From Acidobacteriota bacterium (GTDB taxonomy: Bacteria > Acidobacteriota > Terriglobia > Terriglobales > Acidobacteriaceae), in contig JAJZME010000044.1 in the NCBI GenBank assembly GCA_021803035.1, positions 1-49,129 of the forward strand: a DNA stretch of 49,129 bases. The letters are read 5' to 3'. Positions within the stretch are counted from its first letter, which is position 1, and every line of letters begins with the position of its first letter. Below, piece after piece: positions 32,771-41,734 of this stretch. Under the pieces are notes generated by a model. That model was not told the origin of the DNA and searched no databases. It saw only the letters and a program-made list of their open reading frames with translations. Made by a program: the position numbers and the translations under genes.

Positions 32771-33949
32771 CTAGGAGCGTGCGGCTGCTTGGGCGAAGAC
32801 CTTCTGCGCCGCGGCCACGCCCTGGCCGTAGACCACGGGCAGCCCCAGCGTGTCCTTGGCGATATGCTCCATGGCGCCCAGGAACGCTACCGTGTCCAGG
32901 TAATCGAAGAAGCCCAGGTGTGCGATGCGGAAGATCTTGCCCTTCATCTCGCCCTGGCCGTTGGCGATGACCGAGGCGAAGCGCGTCTTGAGCGCCTTGA
33001 CCACCTCGCTGGAATCCATTCCCTCGGGCACCGCGACCGCCGTGGCCGCGGCTGCCGGCGCGGTGGGCGCGAAGAGCGCAAAGCCCAGCGCTACCAGCCC
33101 AGCGCGGGTGGCGGCGGCGTTGACTTGTGCGTTGTCGACCAGCGCAATGCGGCCTTTTTCCAGGTCGCCGCCAGCCTGGCCGGCGATGTAGTCCAGCGCG
33201 GCACCCAGGCCGGCGATCAGAGCCACGGCCGGGGTGTAGGCGCTTTCGCCCTTGGCGGCGTTCTTGCGCTCCTTGCGCAGATCGAAATAGTAGCGGGGGT
33301 TTTTGGATTTTTCCATCGCCGCCCAGGCGCGCTCACTCACGCTGAGGTAGGCGAGGCCGGGCGGAATCATGACCGCCTTCTGCGAGCCGCCGATGAGGAT
33401 GTCGATGCCCCAGCCGTCCACGTCAAAGTGCGTGGTGCCCAGGCCGGTGATGCCATCCACCACCAGCAGCGTTTGCGGCGCGGCCTCTTTCAGCAGTTTG
33501 GCAATGGCTTCGACGTCGTGGCGCACGGCGGTGGAGGTCTCGGTGGCCTGCATGTAAACGACCCTGGTGTCGGGCTTGAGGGCCGCGCGAATCTGATCCA
33601 GATCGAAGGTCTGGCCGTAGGGCGCCTTCGCCAGATCCACCTGGCAGCCGAAGGCCTTGGTCAGGTCGGCCCAGCGCTCGCCGAACTTGCCGGCCGTGAG
33701 CACCAGGACGCGGTCGCCGGGCGAGGTCAGGTTGGAGACCGAAGCCTCCATGGCGCCGGTGCCGGAGCAGGAGAGGAGCAGCACGTCGTTCTGGGTGCCG
33801 ACAAAGACCTTCAACTGGGCGAGCACGCGCTGGAAAAGGGCACGGAACTCCGGGGTGCGGTGGTGAATGTCAGCAGCCGCCATGGCGAACTGGGCGGCGG
33901 GGAGCAAGGGCGTGGGACCGGGCGTGAACAGGCGCGTTTTGCGAATCAT
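32771..33949 (-). CDS. Class V aminotransferase (alanine/serine-glyoxylate type)
   Basis: A 392-residue PLP enzyme. The N-terminal LFTPGPTPLLPAAQFAM, HHRTPEFRALFQRV and LLLSCSGTGAMEASVSNL (about 60-75) are typical of the alanine-glyoxylate / serine-pyruvate aminotransferase subgroup. The PLP Asp is in VVDGITGLG (D165) and the Schiff-base Lys in GGSQKAVMIPPGLAY (K191). Near SerA it may interconvert serine, glyoxylate, glycine or alanine. A phosphoserine aminotransferase role is possible but less likely from the sequence. The ATG at 33949 has GGAGAA upstream. It is about 270 bp upstream of serA on the same strand. Confidence 0.88.
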   Translation of the reverse strand: MIRKTRLFTPGPTPLLPAAQFAMAAADIHHRTPEFRALFQRVLAQLKVFVGTQNDVLLLSCSGTGAMEASVSNLTSPGDRVLVLTAGKFGERWADLTKAFGCQVDLAKAPYGQTFDLDQIRAALKPDTRVVYMQATETSTAVRHDVEAIAKLLKEAAPQTLLVVDGITGLGTTHFDVDGWGIDILIGGSQKAVMIPPGLAYLSVSERAWAAMEKSKNPRYYFDLRKERKNAAKGESAYTPAVALIAGLGAALDYIAGQAGGDLEKGRIALVDNAQVNAAATRAGLVALGFALFAPTAPAAAATAVAVPEGMDSSEVVKALKTRFASVIANGQGEMKGKIFRIAHLGFFDYLDTVAFLGAMEHIAKDTLGLPVVYGQGVAAAQKVFAQAAARS

Positions 33950-33990
33950 GGGCTTCTCCGGGCGTGGGGATGACTGCCACCGCACGCTAT

Positions 33991-34031
33991 TCACATAATA
34001 CACACTTTTGTGGTTTATGTGATTTATGTGA
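33991..34031. promoter_or_regulatory. Possible regulator-binding cluster before the aminotransferase gene
   Basis: TTTATGTGA is present twice in tandem (34014-34022 and 34023-34031). A near-inverse TCACATAAT is at 33991-33999. The inner CACACTTTTGTG is also symmetric. Three related half-sites in a 40-bp A/T-rich stretch directly upstream of the gene suggest an operator, possibly CRP-like in core (TGTGA). It could also be simple A/T-rich promoter sequence. Confidence 0.35.
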
Positions 34032-34227
34032 TCGGAAAATTTCTGTGTAAACTCGATGTGAAAGCGGAGAGGATCGTGGGGCGCGGTGCAGAAATATCGG
34101 GCTAAGTATTTATTTTCAAATGGTTGAAGAGGGCAAGGCGTAATTTTGCGAGCTGCCGATCGAAGCTGAGCGCCGGCGAGGGAGGGCAGCCGGCGCTCAA
34201 TGACGAGGTTGTTCTACTGCTTGGCCA

Positions 34228-35322
34228 TCAACGGCCGTGGCCGCCGCCGCCGTGGAAGCCACCACCACCGTGGAAGCCGCCACCGCCGCCATGGAAGCCG
34301 CCCACGCCGTGGAAGCCGCCACCGCCATGGAAGCCCATGTTGCCGCCGCGGAAGCCCATGCCGCCGCCATGGAAGCTGGCGACCCGGCTGCCGCCGACAC
34401 CACGGAGGCCGCCATCAAAGCCGTAGCCCCCGCGATAGCCGTCTCCGTCTCCGTCTCCGTTATAGTACCCTCCACCGAAGCCTCCGTAGTAGCCAAGTGG
34501 CATCATGAAGCCACCCCAGCCCCAGCCCATACCAGGTCCCCAGCCCCAGCCCATACCAGGTCCCCAGCCCCAACCCATACCAGGTCCCCAGCCCCAGCCC
34601 ATACCAGGTCCCCAGCCGCCCCAGCCCATACCCCCCCAGCCGCTGTCCCAATATTCGTTGGCGTAGGCATTAGCTTCCTGGTTGAGGTAGTGATTGCGCA
34701 GCTTGCTCCAGTTGTAAAGGCCATCTTCGGCGCGGTTGGTATTGAAACGGCGAGGTCTTGTCCTGACGCCAGGCTCCAGGGCCGCCATGTGGTGCGCGTT
34801 CACAACCATGAAGCGTCCGTCGCCGATCTTGACGGCCGCTTTGCCCGAAAAGACAAGGACTTTGGGACTGTTGGCAAGGAACTCGTAGAAACCGCGCCGC
34901 ACCAATTGCGTGGCGACGCCGTGGTCAACGACCTGCAGATCGTTCTGCGGCAGGAGGCTATCGACTTCCACGCCGACTTCGCCGCGTACCAGTGCGACTT
35001 TGGTGTCGTTGATATAGGGCGAAATCATTCTTACGGCGCTGTGATTGTTGATGCGCAGGAAGACGCCCGGGGTCAGCACCAGTTCCACGCGGCCCTGATG
35101 GGTGCGGAGCACCTGCCCGGCCTGCATCTCGATGTTGCCCACGTCGCTGTTTCTGAGTCGAGTTCCCGCAAGATTGGCGGAGCCCTGTATATAATTCAAA
35201 GTCCCAGGCTCGGGATAGTTCATATTGCCATTCCCGGACGAAGTATTGGCCAAGGCTGGCACCGCCGCCATGCACAGAACTCCCATGCCGAGCAGCGCGA
35301 ACGTGATCCTCCAGATCCTCAT
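34228..35322 (-). CDS. FecR-domain protein with Gly/Trp/His-rich repeat tail
   Basis: A 364-residue exported protein. Signal peptide RIWRITFALLGMGVLCMAAVP, cleavage near ALA. The FecR-like beta domain (about 40-170) has MQAGQVLRTHQGRVELVLTPG, NHSAVRMISPYINDTKVALVR (in parts) and VVDHGVATQLVRRGFYEF. The second half is compositionally extreme: GPGMGWGW repeated four times, then FGGGYYNGDGDG and many FHGGGG units. FecR domains usually sense outer-membrane signals for sigma factors, but no sigma factor is present here. The tail could be structural, metal-binding (His-Gly) or adhesive. The encoding DNA is a tandem 24-bp repeat. Confidence 0.82.
   Translation of the reverse strand: MRIWRITFALLGMGVLCMAAVPALANTSSGNGNMNYPEPGTLNYIQGSANLAGTRLRNSDVGNIEMQAGQVLRTHQGRVELVLTPGVFLRINNHSAVRMISPYINDTKVALVRGEVGVEVDSLLPQNDLQVVDHGVATQLVRRGFYEFLANSPKVLVFSGKAAVKIGDGRFMVVNAHHMAALEPGVRTRPRRFNTNRAEDGLYNWSKLRNHYLNQEANAYANEYWDSGWGGMGWGGWGPGMGWGWGPGMGWGWGPGMGWGWGPGMGWGWGGFMMPLGYYGGFGGGYYNGDGDGDGYRGGYGFDGGLRGVGGSRVASFHGGGMGFRGGNMGFHGGGGFHGVGGFHGGGGGFHGGGGFHGGGGHGR
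34514..34609. repeat. 24-bp tandem repeat coding for GPGMGWGW
   Basis: Four full copies of a 24-bp unit (start CCCCAGCCCCAGCCC, end ATACCAGGT) at 34514-34609 plus a partial copy to about 34630. Copies are almost identical (one A/G difference in copy three), which suggests recent expansion and possible copy-number variation within the FecR-domain gene. Confidence 0.9.
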
Positions 35323-35515
35323 TGTTTATTTACCTCGCTTCTCTGTCTTCACTCTAACCTCGCTTATTTCACTCTTCACTCTTGTTAAATGCGAATTGCA
35401 AGGGAAAGTTCCATTGCCGGCGACGGAATCCTGCATTTCGCTTGCGTGAGATCAAAAGACGCGGGACCGCCATGCAACTTCGAGGGCGCGGACCGGCTGG
35501 CAGAGGAAGAGCACG

Positions 35516-35544
35516 ATCCTCAATTAAAATTATAAGTTGAGGAT
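35516..35544 (+). promoter_or_regulatory. Hairpin covering the yqeY ribosome-binding site
   Basis: ATCCTCAA (35516-35523) and TTGAGGAT (35537-35544) form a perfect 8-bp stem around an A/T-rich loop. The right arm includes the GAGGA Shine-Dalgarno sequence for the ATG at 35552, so the fold would hide the ribosome-binding site. It may regulate translation, or be a DNA palindrome for a dimeric protein. Confidence 0.4.
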
Positions 35545-35551
35545 TAAGCGG

Positions 35552-36034
35552 ATGAATGAAAAAGGCGCAATGGAAATTCTGATCGGGCAGCAGATTGTCG
35601 CGGCCATGAAGGCTCGCGATGCGGAACGCACGGGGACGCTGCGGCTGATCAAGACGGCGCTGATGAACAAGGCGATCGAGAAGCGCGGTGCGCTTACGCC
35701 GGCGGAGTCGGAGCAGGTGCTGGCGTCGATGATCAAGCAGAGGCGCGATTCCATTGAGCAGTTCACCAAGGGCAACCGGCCGGAACTGGCGGCCAAGGAA
35801 AGCGCAGAGATCGTGGTGATCGAGGAGTTTCTGCCCAAAGCGGCCGATGAAGCCGCGCTGAGCGCGCTGGTCAATGAGGCCGCGGAGGAGGTTGCCGCCG
35901 CGGTGGGCCACAGGCCGGGACCGAAGGAGATGGGACCGATGATGAAGGCCGTGCAGGCCAAATTGCAGTCGGCCGGGGTGCGCGCCGAGGGGCGCATGAT
36001 CAGCGATCTGGTCAAGAAGCAGTTGACGAACTGA
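35552..36034 (+). CDS. yqeY: GatB/YqeY-domain protein
   Basis: A 160-residue protein of the YqeY family, related to the C-terminal tRNA-binding domain of GatB/E-type amidotransferases. Motifs: QIVAAMKARDAERTGTLRLI, VLASMIKQRRDSIEQFTKGN, IVVIEEFLPKAADEAALSAL and MGPMMKAVQAKL, all typical. ATG at 35552 with GAGGA 8 nt upstream. The function is likely tRNA-linked, but it is not demonstrated for YqeY itself. It is followed by the isochorismatase gene with a gap of 127 nt. Confidence 0.93.
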   Translation: MNEKGAMEILIGQQIVAAMKARDAERTGTLRLIKTALMNKAIEKRGALTPAESEQVLASMIKQRRDSIEQFTKGNRPELAAKESAEIVVIEEFLPKAADEAALSALVNEAAEEVAAAVGHRPGPKEMGPMMKAVQAKLQSAGVRAEGRMISDLVKKQLTN

Positions 36035-36161
36035 AGAGAGGGACATCGCGGGCCCGCCCTGGTGTGGGCTGGAGATGGATTTCCGTTTTGCGACAGCCGC
36101 CGGGCGGCAACCGCATTCCGGCGCGGGCTTCACCGAATACTGCAAGAACAAGGAGCATGTC

Positions 36162-36758
36162 ATGAGCGAGCTCATGCTGGATGCGTCCAGCACCGCAGTT
36201 GTGGTCATCGACCTGCAAAAGGGCATTGTGGCGACGCCCGTCGCTCCGCATTCCGCCGACAGCGTGGTGAAGAACTGCATTTCGCTGGTGAACGCTGCGC
36301 GCGCGGCCGGGGCGCATGTAGTTATTGTGCACGTGGGCCGGTCGGCGGACGGAGCCGACGGTTTGCGGCCGGTTGCCGATGAAACGATGCGCATGCCGGG
36401 CGCGCTGCCGCCCGACTGGTCCGATCTGCTGCCGGACCTGGGCCGCCAGCCTGCCGACACGGTGATTCTGAAGCGCCAGTGGGGAGCGTTTTACGGCACC
36501 GACCTGGACCTGCAACTGCGCCGGCGCGGTTTGAAGACCATGATTCTGTGCGGCATTTCCACGGAGTTCGGCGTGGAGAGCACGGCGCGCGATGCCTATG
36601 AGCGCGGCTACGAGCAGGTGTTTGCCGAAGACGCTATGACTGGACGCACTGCGGAGAGCCATGCCACGGCCGTGACGCGCATTTTCCCCCGCATGGGACG
36701 GATACGCAGTACCGGGGAGATTGTCGCCGCCCTGGGCGCGAAGGGCGGCTCGGCTTAG
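36162..36758 (+). CDS. Isochorismatase-family cysteine hydrolase
   Basis: A 198-residue cysteine hydrolase (isochorismatase/nicotinamidase fold). The catalytic Asp is in VVVIDLQKGI, Lys in VILKRQWGAFYGTDL, and Cys in MILCGISTEFGVESTARDA. The ATG at 36162 has AAGGAG six nt upstream. Substrates of this group include nicotinamide, isochorismate, N-carbamoyl amides and related compounds; the sequence does not decide which. It is next to an MFS pump, so detoxification or export of a small amide is one thought, but this is inference. Confidence 0.88.
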   Translation: MSELMLDASSTAVVVIDLQKGIVATPVAPHSADSVVKNCISLVNAARAAGAHVVIVHVGRSADGADGLRPVADETMRMPGALPPDWSDLLPDLGRQPADTVILKRQWGAFYGTDLDLQLRRRGLKTMILCGISTEFGVESTARDAYERGYEQVFAEDAMTGRTAESHATAVTRIFPRMGRIRSTGEIVAALGAKGGSA

Positions 36759-36833
36759 CGGGTCGATCATGCATCGATAGAAACAGGCGGTTTTGCGGAA
36801 AGGGTGTGTTCTGGATTGGAAGCGAACGGGAAG

Positions 36834-38420
36834 ATGGAGAGCGGGACATCCGGCAGCACATGGACGCCGAGCCACAACGTCTGGCTGATTGCCGCCTCGG
36901 TGATGCTGGCTACGTTTATGGAGGTGCTCGACACCTCGGTGGCCACGGTTTCGCTGCCGCACATTGCCGGCAGCCTTTCGGCCACCACCGATGAATCCAC
37001 GTGGGTGCTGACCAGCTACCTGATCTCGAACGCCATCATTCTTCCTTCTTCAGGCTGGCTCAGCAGCCGGCTGGGCCGCAAGCGCTATCAGCTTCTATCC
37101 GTGAGCATCTTCACGCTGGCGTCGATGTGGTGCGGCGCCGCTTCCAGCCTGGGGATGTTGATTGCGGCGCGCGTGCTGCAGGGCGCAGCGGGCGGCGGCT
37201 TGCAGCCGGTTTCGCAGGCGGTGCTGCTGGAGAGCTTTCCGGTGAACAAGCGCGGCCAGGCCATGGCGGCCTACGGCATGGGCATTATTGTTGCGCCGCT
37301 GCTGGGCCCGCTGCTGGGCGGCTGGATTACCGACAACTACAATTGGCGATGGATCTTTTACATCAACGTGCCGGTGGGCATTCTTGCCCTGCTCATGATC
37401 CACACGTTCGTCGAGGATCCGCCGTATATCAAGAGGCCAAAGGACCTGACGATCGACTACATCGGCTTCGGATTCATGGCCATTGCGCTGACCGCGATCC
37501 AGGCGGTTCTGGACAAGGGACAGGAGGATAACTGGCTGAGCGCAGTCTGGATCCGCTGGTTCCTGGCCATCGCCGCGATTTCGCTGATCATCTTTGTGAT
37601 TCGCGAGCTGCGAACACGAACGCCCATTGTGAATCTGCGCATCTTTGCGGACCGCAATCTGGCCACCGGAACGTTTCTCATCGGGCTGCTGGGCGTGATT
37701 ATTTACGGGACCACGGCGCTGCTGCCTCTGTTTTTGCAGGAGCTGATCGGGTACACGGCCTACAGCAGCGGCTTTGCGGTCGCACCGCGCGGCATTGGCG
37801 CTATTTTATCCATGATTATTGCGGGGCGGCTAATCGGCCGCGTCGATGAGCGGCTGCTGATGGCGATCGGCATCCTGATTCGCGGCGCATCGCTGTTCAT
37901 GCTCGGCGATCTGAACCTGTCGATGAGCATGACCAGCGTCATCTGGCCCAATATCGTGAACGGCTTCGCCAACGGATTTCTGTTTGTGCCACTGACCACG
38001 ATGACCATGAAGACGCTGCCCAACGAGCTGATGGGCGCCGGCACGGGACTTTACAACCTGGTACGAAACCTGGGCGCAAGCGTGGGCATCTCCATGGTCA
38101 CGACGATGCTGATCCGCGGCGAGCAAACGCAGCAGAGCAACCTGGTTGGCCACCTGAACAGCAGCGATCCGGTTTATCAGAGCACACTGCAACGGCTGAC
38201 CCATTTTTTCGGGACTCAAAACGGCAGGGGAGCAGCACATTATCAGGCGCTGGGTCTTCTCTACAAGGATCTCCACCAGCAGGCCGCGCTGGTCTCTTAC
38301 ATCAACGATTTCCGGCTGCTCGCCTTTTTAAGTCTTCTCTGCCTGCCTTTCCTGTTCTTCTTCCGCAATGTGAAGACGAAGGGCAGCAAAGATGGCGCGA
38401 GGAGCAGGGGAGTTCATTAA
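36834..38420 (+). CDS. MFS transporter, DHA2 (EmrB/QacA-type) drug-efflux family
   Basis: A 528-residue inner-membrane protein with about 14 hydrophobic helices. It opens with NVWLIAASVMLATFMEVLDT, then SVATVSLPHIAGSLSATTDE, the DHA2 signature. SSRLGRKRYQ is the loop motif A, and LLGPLLGGWITDNYNWRW, IFYINVPVGILAL are typical of EmrB. It probably exports drugs or lipids driven by protons. A PadR regulator gene converges with a 4-bp overlap at the 3' end and could regulate it. The start is uncertain; ATG at 36834 is chosen, but GTG at 36804 is also possible and adds ten residues. Confidence 0.9.
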   Translation: MESGTSGSTWTPSHNVWLIAASVMLATFMEVLDTSVATVSLPHIAGSLSATTDESTWVLTSYLISNAIILPSSGWLSSRLGRKRYQLLSVSIFTLASMWCGAASSLGMLIAARVLQGAAGGGLQPVSQAVLLESFPVNKRGQAMAAYGMGIIVAPLLGPLLGGWITDNYNWRWIFYINVPVGILALLMIHTFVEDPPYIKRPKDLTIDYIGFGFMAIALTAIQAVLDKGQEDNWLSAVWIRWFLAIAAISLIIFVIRELRTRTPIVNLRIFADRNLATGTFLIGLLGVIIYGTTALLPLFLQELIGYTAYSSGFAVAPRGIGAILSMIIAGRLIGRVDERLLMAIGILIRGASLFMLGDLNLSMSMTSVIWPNIVNGFANGFLFVPLTTMTMKTLPNELMGAGTGLYNLVRNLGASVGISMVTTMLIRGEQTQQSNLVGHLNSSDPVYQSTLQRLTHFFGTQNGRGAAHYQALGLLYKDLHQQAALVSYINDFRLLAFLSLLCLPFLFFFRNVKTKGSKDGARSRGVH

Positions 38421-38767
38421 TCGGGGCGGCGGCCGCTGACTTTTCGCGGATGCGCCTGGTGCAACTCGTGGTGCAATTCATCCACTTTGACTCTGGCCTT
38501 TTCGAGCGCCTGGCGGCCGGCGGGCGTGCTTTTGTAAAGCCGCCGCTTTCCGCCGTCGCCGCGCTCGACGTGCGACTTCAGGAGGCCGGCCTGCTCCATT
38601 CCGTGCAGGAGCGGATAGAGCGTGCCGGGGCCGATGCGATAGCCGTGGTGCGCGAGCTCCTCCATCATGGCCAGCCCGAAGATCGGCTCCTGAGAAGCGT
38701 GCAGCAGCACGTGAATGCGAATCAGGCCGTAGAAAAGTTCCTGCTGATGATTCGTCACAGGAATCAA
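38417..38767 (-). CDS. PadR-family transcriptional regulator
   Basis: A 116-residue regulator. Winged-helix features of PadR: LLHASQEPIFGLAMMEELAHH, YRIGPGTLYPLLHGMEQAGLL and RLYKSTPAGRQALEKAR, then a short C-terminal helix. The TTG start at 38767 has GGAGG 5 nt upstream, a strong site, and no better ATG is present. It converges on the MFS gene with a 4-nt overlap, so it is a candidate regulator of that pump. It lies about 110 nt from the divergent porin gene and could also control that. Confidence 0.9.
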   Translation of the reverse strand: MIPVTNHQQELFYGLIRIHVLLHASQEPIFGLAMMEELAHHGYRIGPGTLYPLLHGMEQAGLLKSHVERGDGGKRRLYKSTPAGRQALEKARVKVDELHHELHQAHPRKVSGRRPD

Positions 38768-38878
38768 TATATCCTCCGCATGTCCGCATGGGGCTAGAGA
38801 TTATCGAAGTTCGATATACTGTTGGCAGCGATGGCCTTCCCCTGTCATTGCGGCCATTGTGTTGCAAGGAAATCGTTG

Positions 38879-40198
38879 ATGCGGACTGGCGGCAACTGCG
38901 CACAGGCGGCGCTGTTTTTGCTCTTTGCCCTGGCTGGACGGCATCTTTGGGCGCAGGATGCGCCGCGTCAGAACGGCCGTCCGGTTGCAGTTGCGCCGCG
39001 CTTCTGCGAATTCCATGCCTTCGGCAGGGTGGCTGGTTCCGCAGGCATGATGCAGTTTCAGGCCGCTGCTGTGCCAGAGGCGAAGGGACCGGCGGCCGGC
39101 TGGGGAAATTCCACGCCATTCAGGCGGGCGGCAGAGTCCGGGGCATTTCTGGGCAAGCACGGCATTACATTCAATGGCTGGCTGCAGCTCGATGGGTCGA
39201 ACGCGGCTGCGGGCGGGCAGCCCGATGCGCTGGGCTTTGACGGGCAATATCTTCTCGACGTCGCGGCCATGGTGAACACGAAGAAATTTTTCGGATGGCC
39301 GGGCGGCACGTTCATGGTGGATACGCAAAGCCACAGCGGGCCGAGCATCCTGACGCACCAGATGCCGGCGCTCCAGGACCCGGATAACATGGACGCCTAC
39401 TCGGAAACCTCGGTGGATCGGGCCTGGTTTCATCAGGATCTGCTGGGCCGGAAGCTGGAACTGCAGGTGGGGCTGATGTATGTGGACGATCAGTATTTCA
39501 CGGTCCCATACGGGCAGAATTTTATCTCCCTGGATTTCTCGTCGGACGCGTCGATCAGCACCTTTGTCCTGCCCACCTATCCCAAGGGCTCGTTCGGCGG
39601 CGATGTGTTCGCGTATCCCGCCAAGGGTTTGTATGTTTCCGCCGGGATGTTCAACGACCACAGCACGGAACTGTCTTACGATCCGGGCGGCGATCTGTTT
39701 CTGACCGAAGAGGGCTGGCAGAGCAGATGGCATGGGCTGCCCTATAAGCTGCAGGTTGGCGCCTGGCGGGATACGGGAAGGTTCCGGCGCTTCGCCGGCG
39801 GCCTGGTCCATCACGCGGCGGGCGTGTATCTGGTGGCAAGCCGGAAGCTATGGCAGCCGGCGCCGGCAAGCGATCGCGGATTGGGCATGTTCTTCCAGTT
39901 TGGGACCGGGCCACCGGCGGTGGCGGCGGTACGGCGGCACTACGGCGGGGGTGTGGTGTGGACCGGGCCCTTGGCGGCGCGGCCGAAGGACGAAATCGGG
40001 CTGGCTTTCAGTGACAGTCTGCTGACGCCGCAGGACGGATTTACGCACGGTTTTGAGAATGAGATCGAGGGCTATTATCAGGTTGCGGTCTGGCGCGGAC
40101 TGACGGTTCAGCCGGATGTGGAATATTGGCAGCATCCGGGGGGCAAGTCGACGCCCAATACGGTTCTGGCGCTAACGCGCATCATGTACACGTTTTAG
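38879..40198 (+). CDS. Carbohydrate-selective porin, OprB family
   Basis: A 439-residue outer-membrane protein. Signal peptide: basic MRTGGNC then AQAALFLLFALAG, cleavage near LWA. Typical OprB stretches are KHGITFNGWLQLDGSN, YLLDVAAMVNTKKFFGWPGG, SETSVDRAWFHQDLLGRKLE and LQVGLMYVDDQYFTVPYGQN. The protein ends with a C-terminal aromatic LTRIMYTF, as usual for porins. ATG at 38879 follows AAGGA. It would admit sugars. The nearby class II aldolase (40440) is in the same direction but 240 bp away. Confidence 0.88.
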   Translation: MRTGGNCAQAALFLLFALAGRHLWAQDAPRQNGRPVAVAPRFCEFHAFGRVAGSAGMMQFQAAAVPEAKGPAAGWGNSTPFRRAAESGAFLGKHGITFNGWLQLDGSNAAAGGQPDALGFDGQYLLDVAAMVNTKKFFGWPGGTFMVDTQSHSGPSILTHQMPALQDPDNMDAYSETSVDRAWFHQDLLGRKLELQVGLMYVDDQYFTVPYGQNFISLDFSSDASISTFVLPTYPKGSFGGDVFAYPAKGLYVSAGMFNDHSTELSYDPGGDLFLTEEGWQSRWHGLPYKLQVGAWRDTGRFRRFAGGLVHHAAGVYLVASRKLWQPAPASDRGLGMFFQFGTGPPAVAAVRRHYGGGVVWTGPLAARPKDEIGLAFSDSLLTPQDGFTHGFENEIEGYYQVAVWRGLTVQPDVEYWQHPGGKSTPNTVLALTRIMYTF

Positions 40199-40439
40199 GC
40201 GCGGGGTGGTTTCGCTGGTCAGAAGTGCGACCCAGCCGGCTGATTGCGATTTCTCTTCGTCGGGCACGGTCCAGCCGCCAGGTTCCAGAGTTCCTGTCGC
40301 CGTGATTGCGCCCACAGGCTCGCTCACCGCGCCGATGCTACCATAAATGTGATTGCAGTTCCTGCTGTTCGGCGGCCGGCCGCAGGCTCTCCCAGAGCTG
40401 GGCCACGCCGGCAAGGGACAAGCACAAAGGAGAATTCCC

Positions 40440-41492
40440 ATGCCTCTCGTATCCATGCGGCAGCTTCTCGACGAGGCCGCCAAGGGCGGTTACGGCGTCG
40501 GCGCCTTCAACGTGAACGATATGGAGCAGATCCAGGCCATTATGGGCGCGGCCGTCGAGACCAACTCGCCGGTGATCATTCAGGCCAGCCGCGGCGCGCG
40601 CGCCTTTGCTCAGGATCGCTATCTCTTCCACCTCATCCTGGCCGCCAGCGAGCTGTATCCCGCGATCCCGATCGCCATGCACCAGGATCACGGCAACAGC
40701 TTTGAGACCTGCAAGAGCGCCATCGAGCTGGGCTTTACCAGTGTGATGATGGACGGGTCGCTCAAGGAGGACGGCAAGACGCCCAGCACCTTTGAGGAGA
40801 ACGTGGAGGTCACGCGGCGGGTGGTGGAGTTTGCGCACCCGCGCGGCGTTACCGTGGAGGGCGAGATCGGCGTGCTGGGCGGCGTGGAAGACGGCCACGG
40901 CGCGGGCGGCAGCGGTCTTGAGCACGTGACCGATCCCGACCAGGCCGTGGAGTTCGCCGAGCGCACCGGCGTGGATGCGCTGGCCATCGCCATCGGCACC
41001 AGCCACGGGGCGTACAAGTTCACCAAGAAGCCTGACGGCTCGGTGCTGAAGATGGACATCCTGATCGAGATCCACAAGCGCCTGCCGCACACGCACCTGG
41101 TAATGCACGGCAGCTCGTCGGTTCCCAAGGAGCTGCAGGACATCGTGAACCAGTACGGTGGCAAGCTGAAGCCCACCTGGGGCGTGCCCATCGAGGAGAT
41201 CCAGTTGGGCATCCGCAACGGCGTGCGCAAGATCAACGTGGACACCGACAACCGCCTGGCCATTACCGGCGCCATTCGCAAGGTGCTGGCCGAGTCGCCG
41301 GAGAAGTTCGATCCGCGCGACTACATGAAGCCGGCCCGCGAGGCGATGCAGAAGGTGGTGGCCGAGCGCATGCGGGAGTTCGGCCAGGCCGGTCATGCCG
41401 GCGACTACAAGCCGGTTTCGATTGAAGAGATGGCCAAGGGCTACCTGAGCGGCAAGCTCGATGCGCGGCCCTCGATGGCGGGCGCGCGGTAA
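40440..41492 (+). CDS. fba: Class II fructose-bisphosphate aldolase
   Basis: A 350-residue zinc-dependent aldolase interconverting fructose-1,6-bisphosphate with DHAP and glyceraldehyde-3-phosphate. Catalytic D83 is in [17 protein letters not shown], with zinc-ligand H84. Other family markers: [46 protein letters not shown] and [16 protein letters not shown], then [17 protein letters not shown]. Start ATG at 40440 follows AGGAGAA. The gene ends with a strong hairpin at 41518. Confidence 0.95.
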   Translation: MPLVSMRQLLDEAAKGGYGVGAFNVNDMEQIQAIMGAAVETNSPVIIQASRGARAFAQDRYLFHLILAASELYPAIPIAMHQDHGNSFETCKSAIELGFTSVMMDGSLKEDGKTPSTFEENVEVTRRVVEFAHPRGVTVEGEIGVLGGVEDGHGAGGSGLEHVTDPDQAVEFAERTGVDALAIAIGTSHGAYKFTKKPDGSVLKMDILIEIHKRLPHTHLVMHGSSSVPKELQDIVNQYGGKLKPTWGVPIEEIQLGIRNGVRKINVDTDNRLAITGAIRKVLAESPEKFDPRDYMKPAREAMQKVVAERMREFGQAGHAGDYKPVSIEEMAKGYLSGKLDARPSMAGAR

Positions 41493-41517
41493 ACGCAGCT
41501 GCTGGGCAGTGAAAGCG

Positions 41518-41547
41518 AAGGCCATTCCGCCCAGGCGGAATGGCCTT
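41518..41547. terminator. Hairpin between fba and the convergent glycosyltransferase
   Basis: A perfect 14-bp inverted repeat AAGGCCATTCCGCC / GGCGGAATGGCCTT with a 2-base centre (effectively a 13-bp stem with a 4-base loop) 26 nt after the fba stop. The adjacent AAG/CTT at the stem base gives a few U residues on either strand, so it may terminate transcription in both directions. Confidence 0.65.
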
Positions 41548-41734
41548 ATGCTTTGGGCCGTCGCGATCGGGCAAGCGGCGCTACCATTTCGTCCAGTTTT
41601 CTGCAGCAGGCATTGCCTTTGCCGGGTGGCCGGCGAAGAGCTGAAGCGCGCCTGTTGGACTCACCGGCTTAGCGGCCGGATGTGGCTGGAACAGATGGCA
41701 GCCATTACTGGGCCAGCAATCGATGAGGTGGGAC

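Noticed and set aside
40201..40362. Short minus-strand frame near the porin end (EPVGAITATGTLEPGGW)
   Set aside because: About 50 residues from a GTG, protein-like in places, but no ribosome-binding site and it overlaps the porin terminus.
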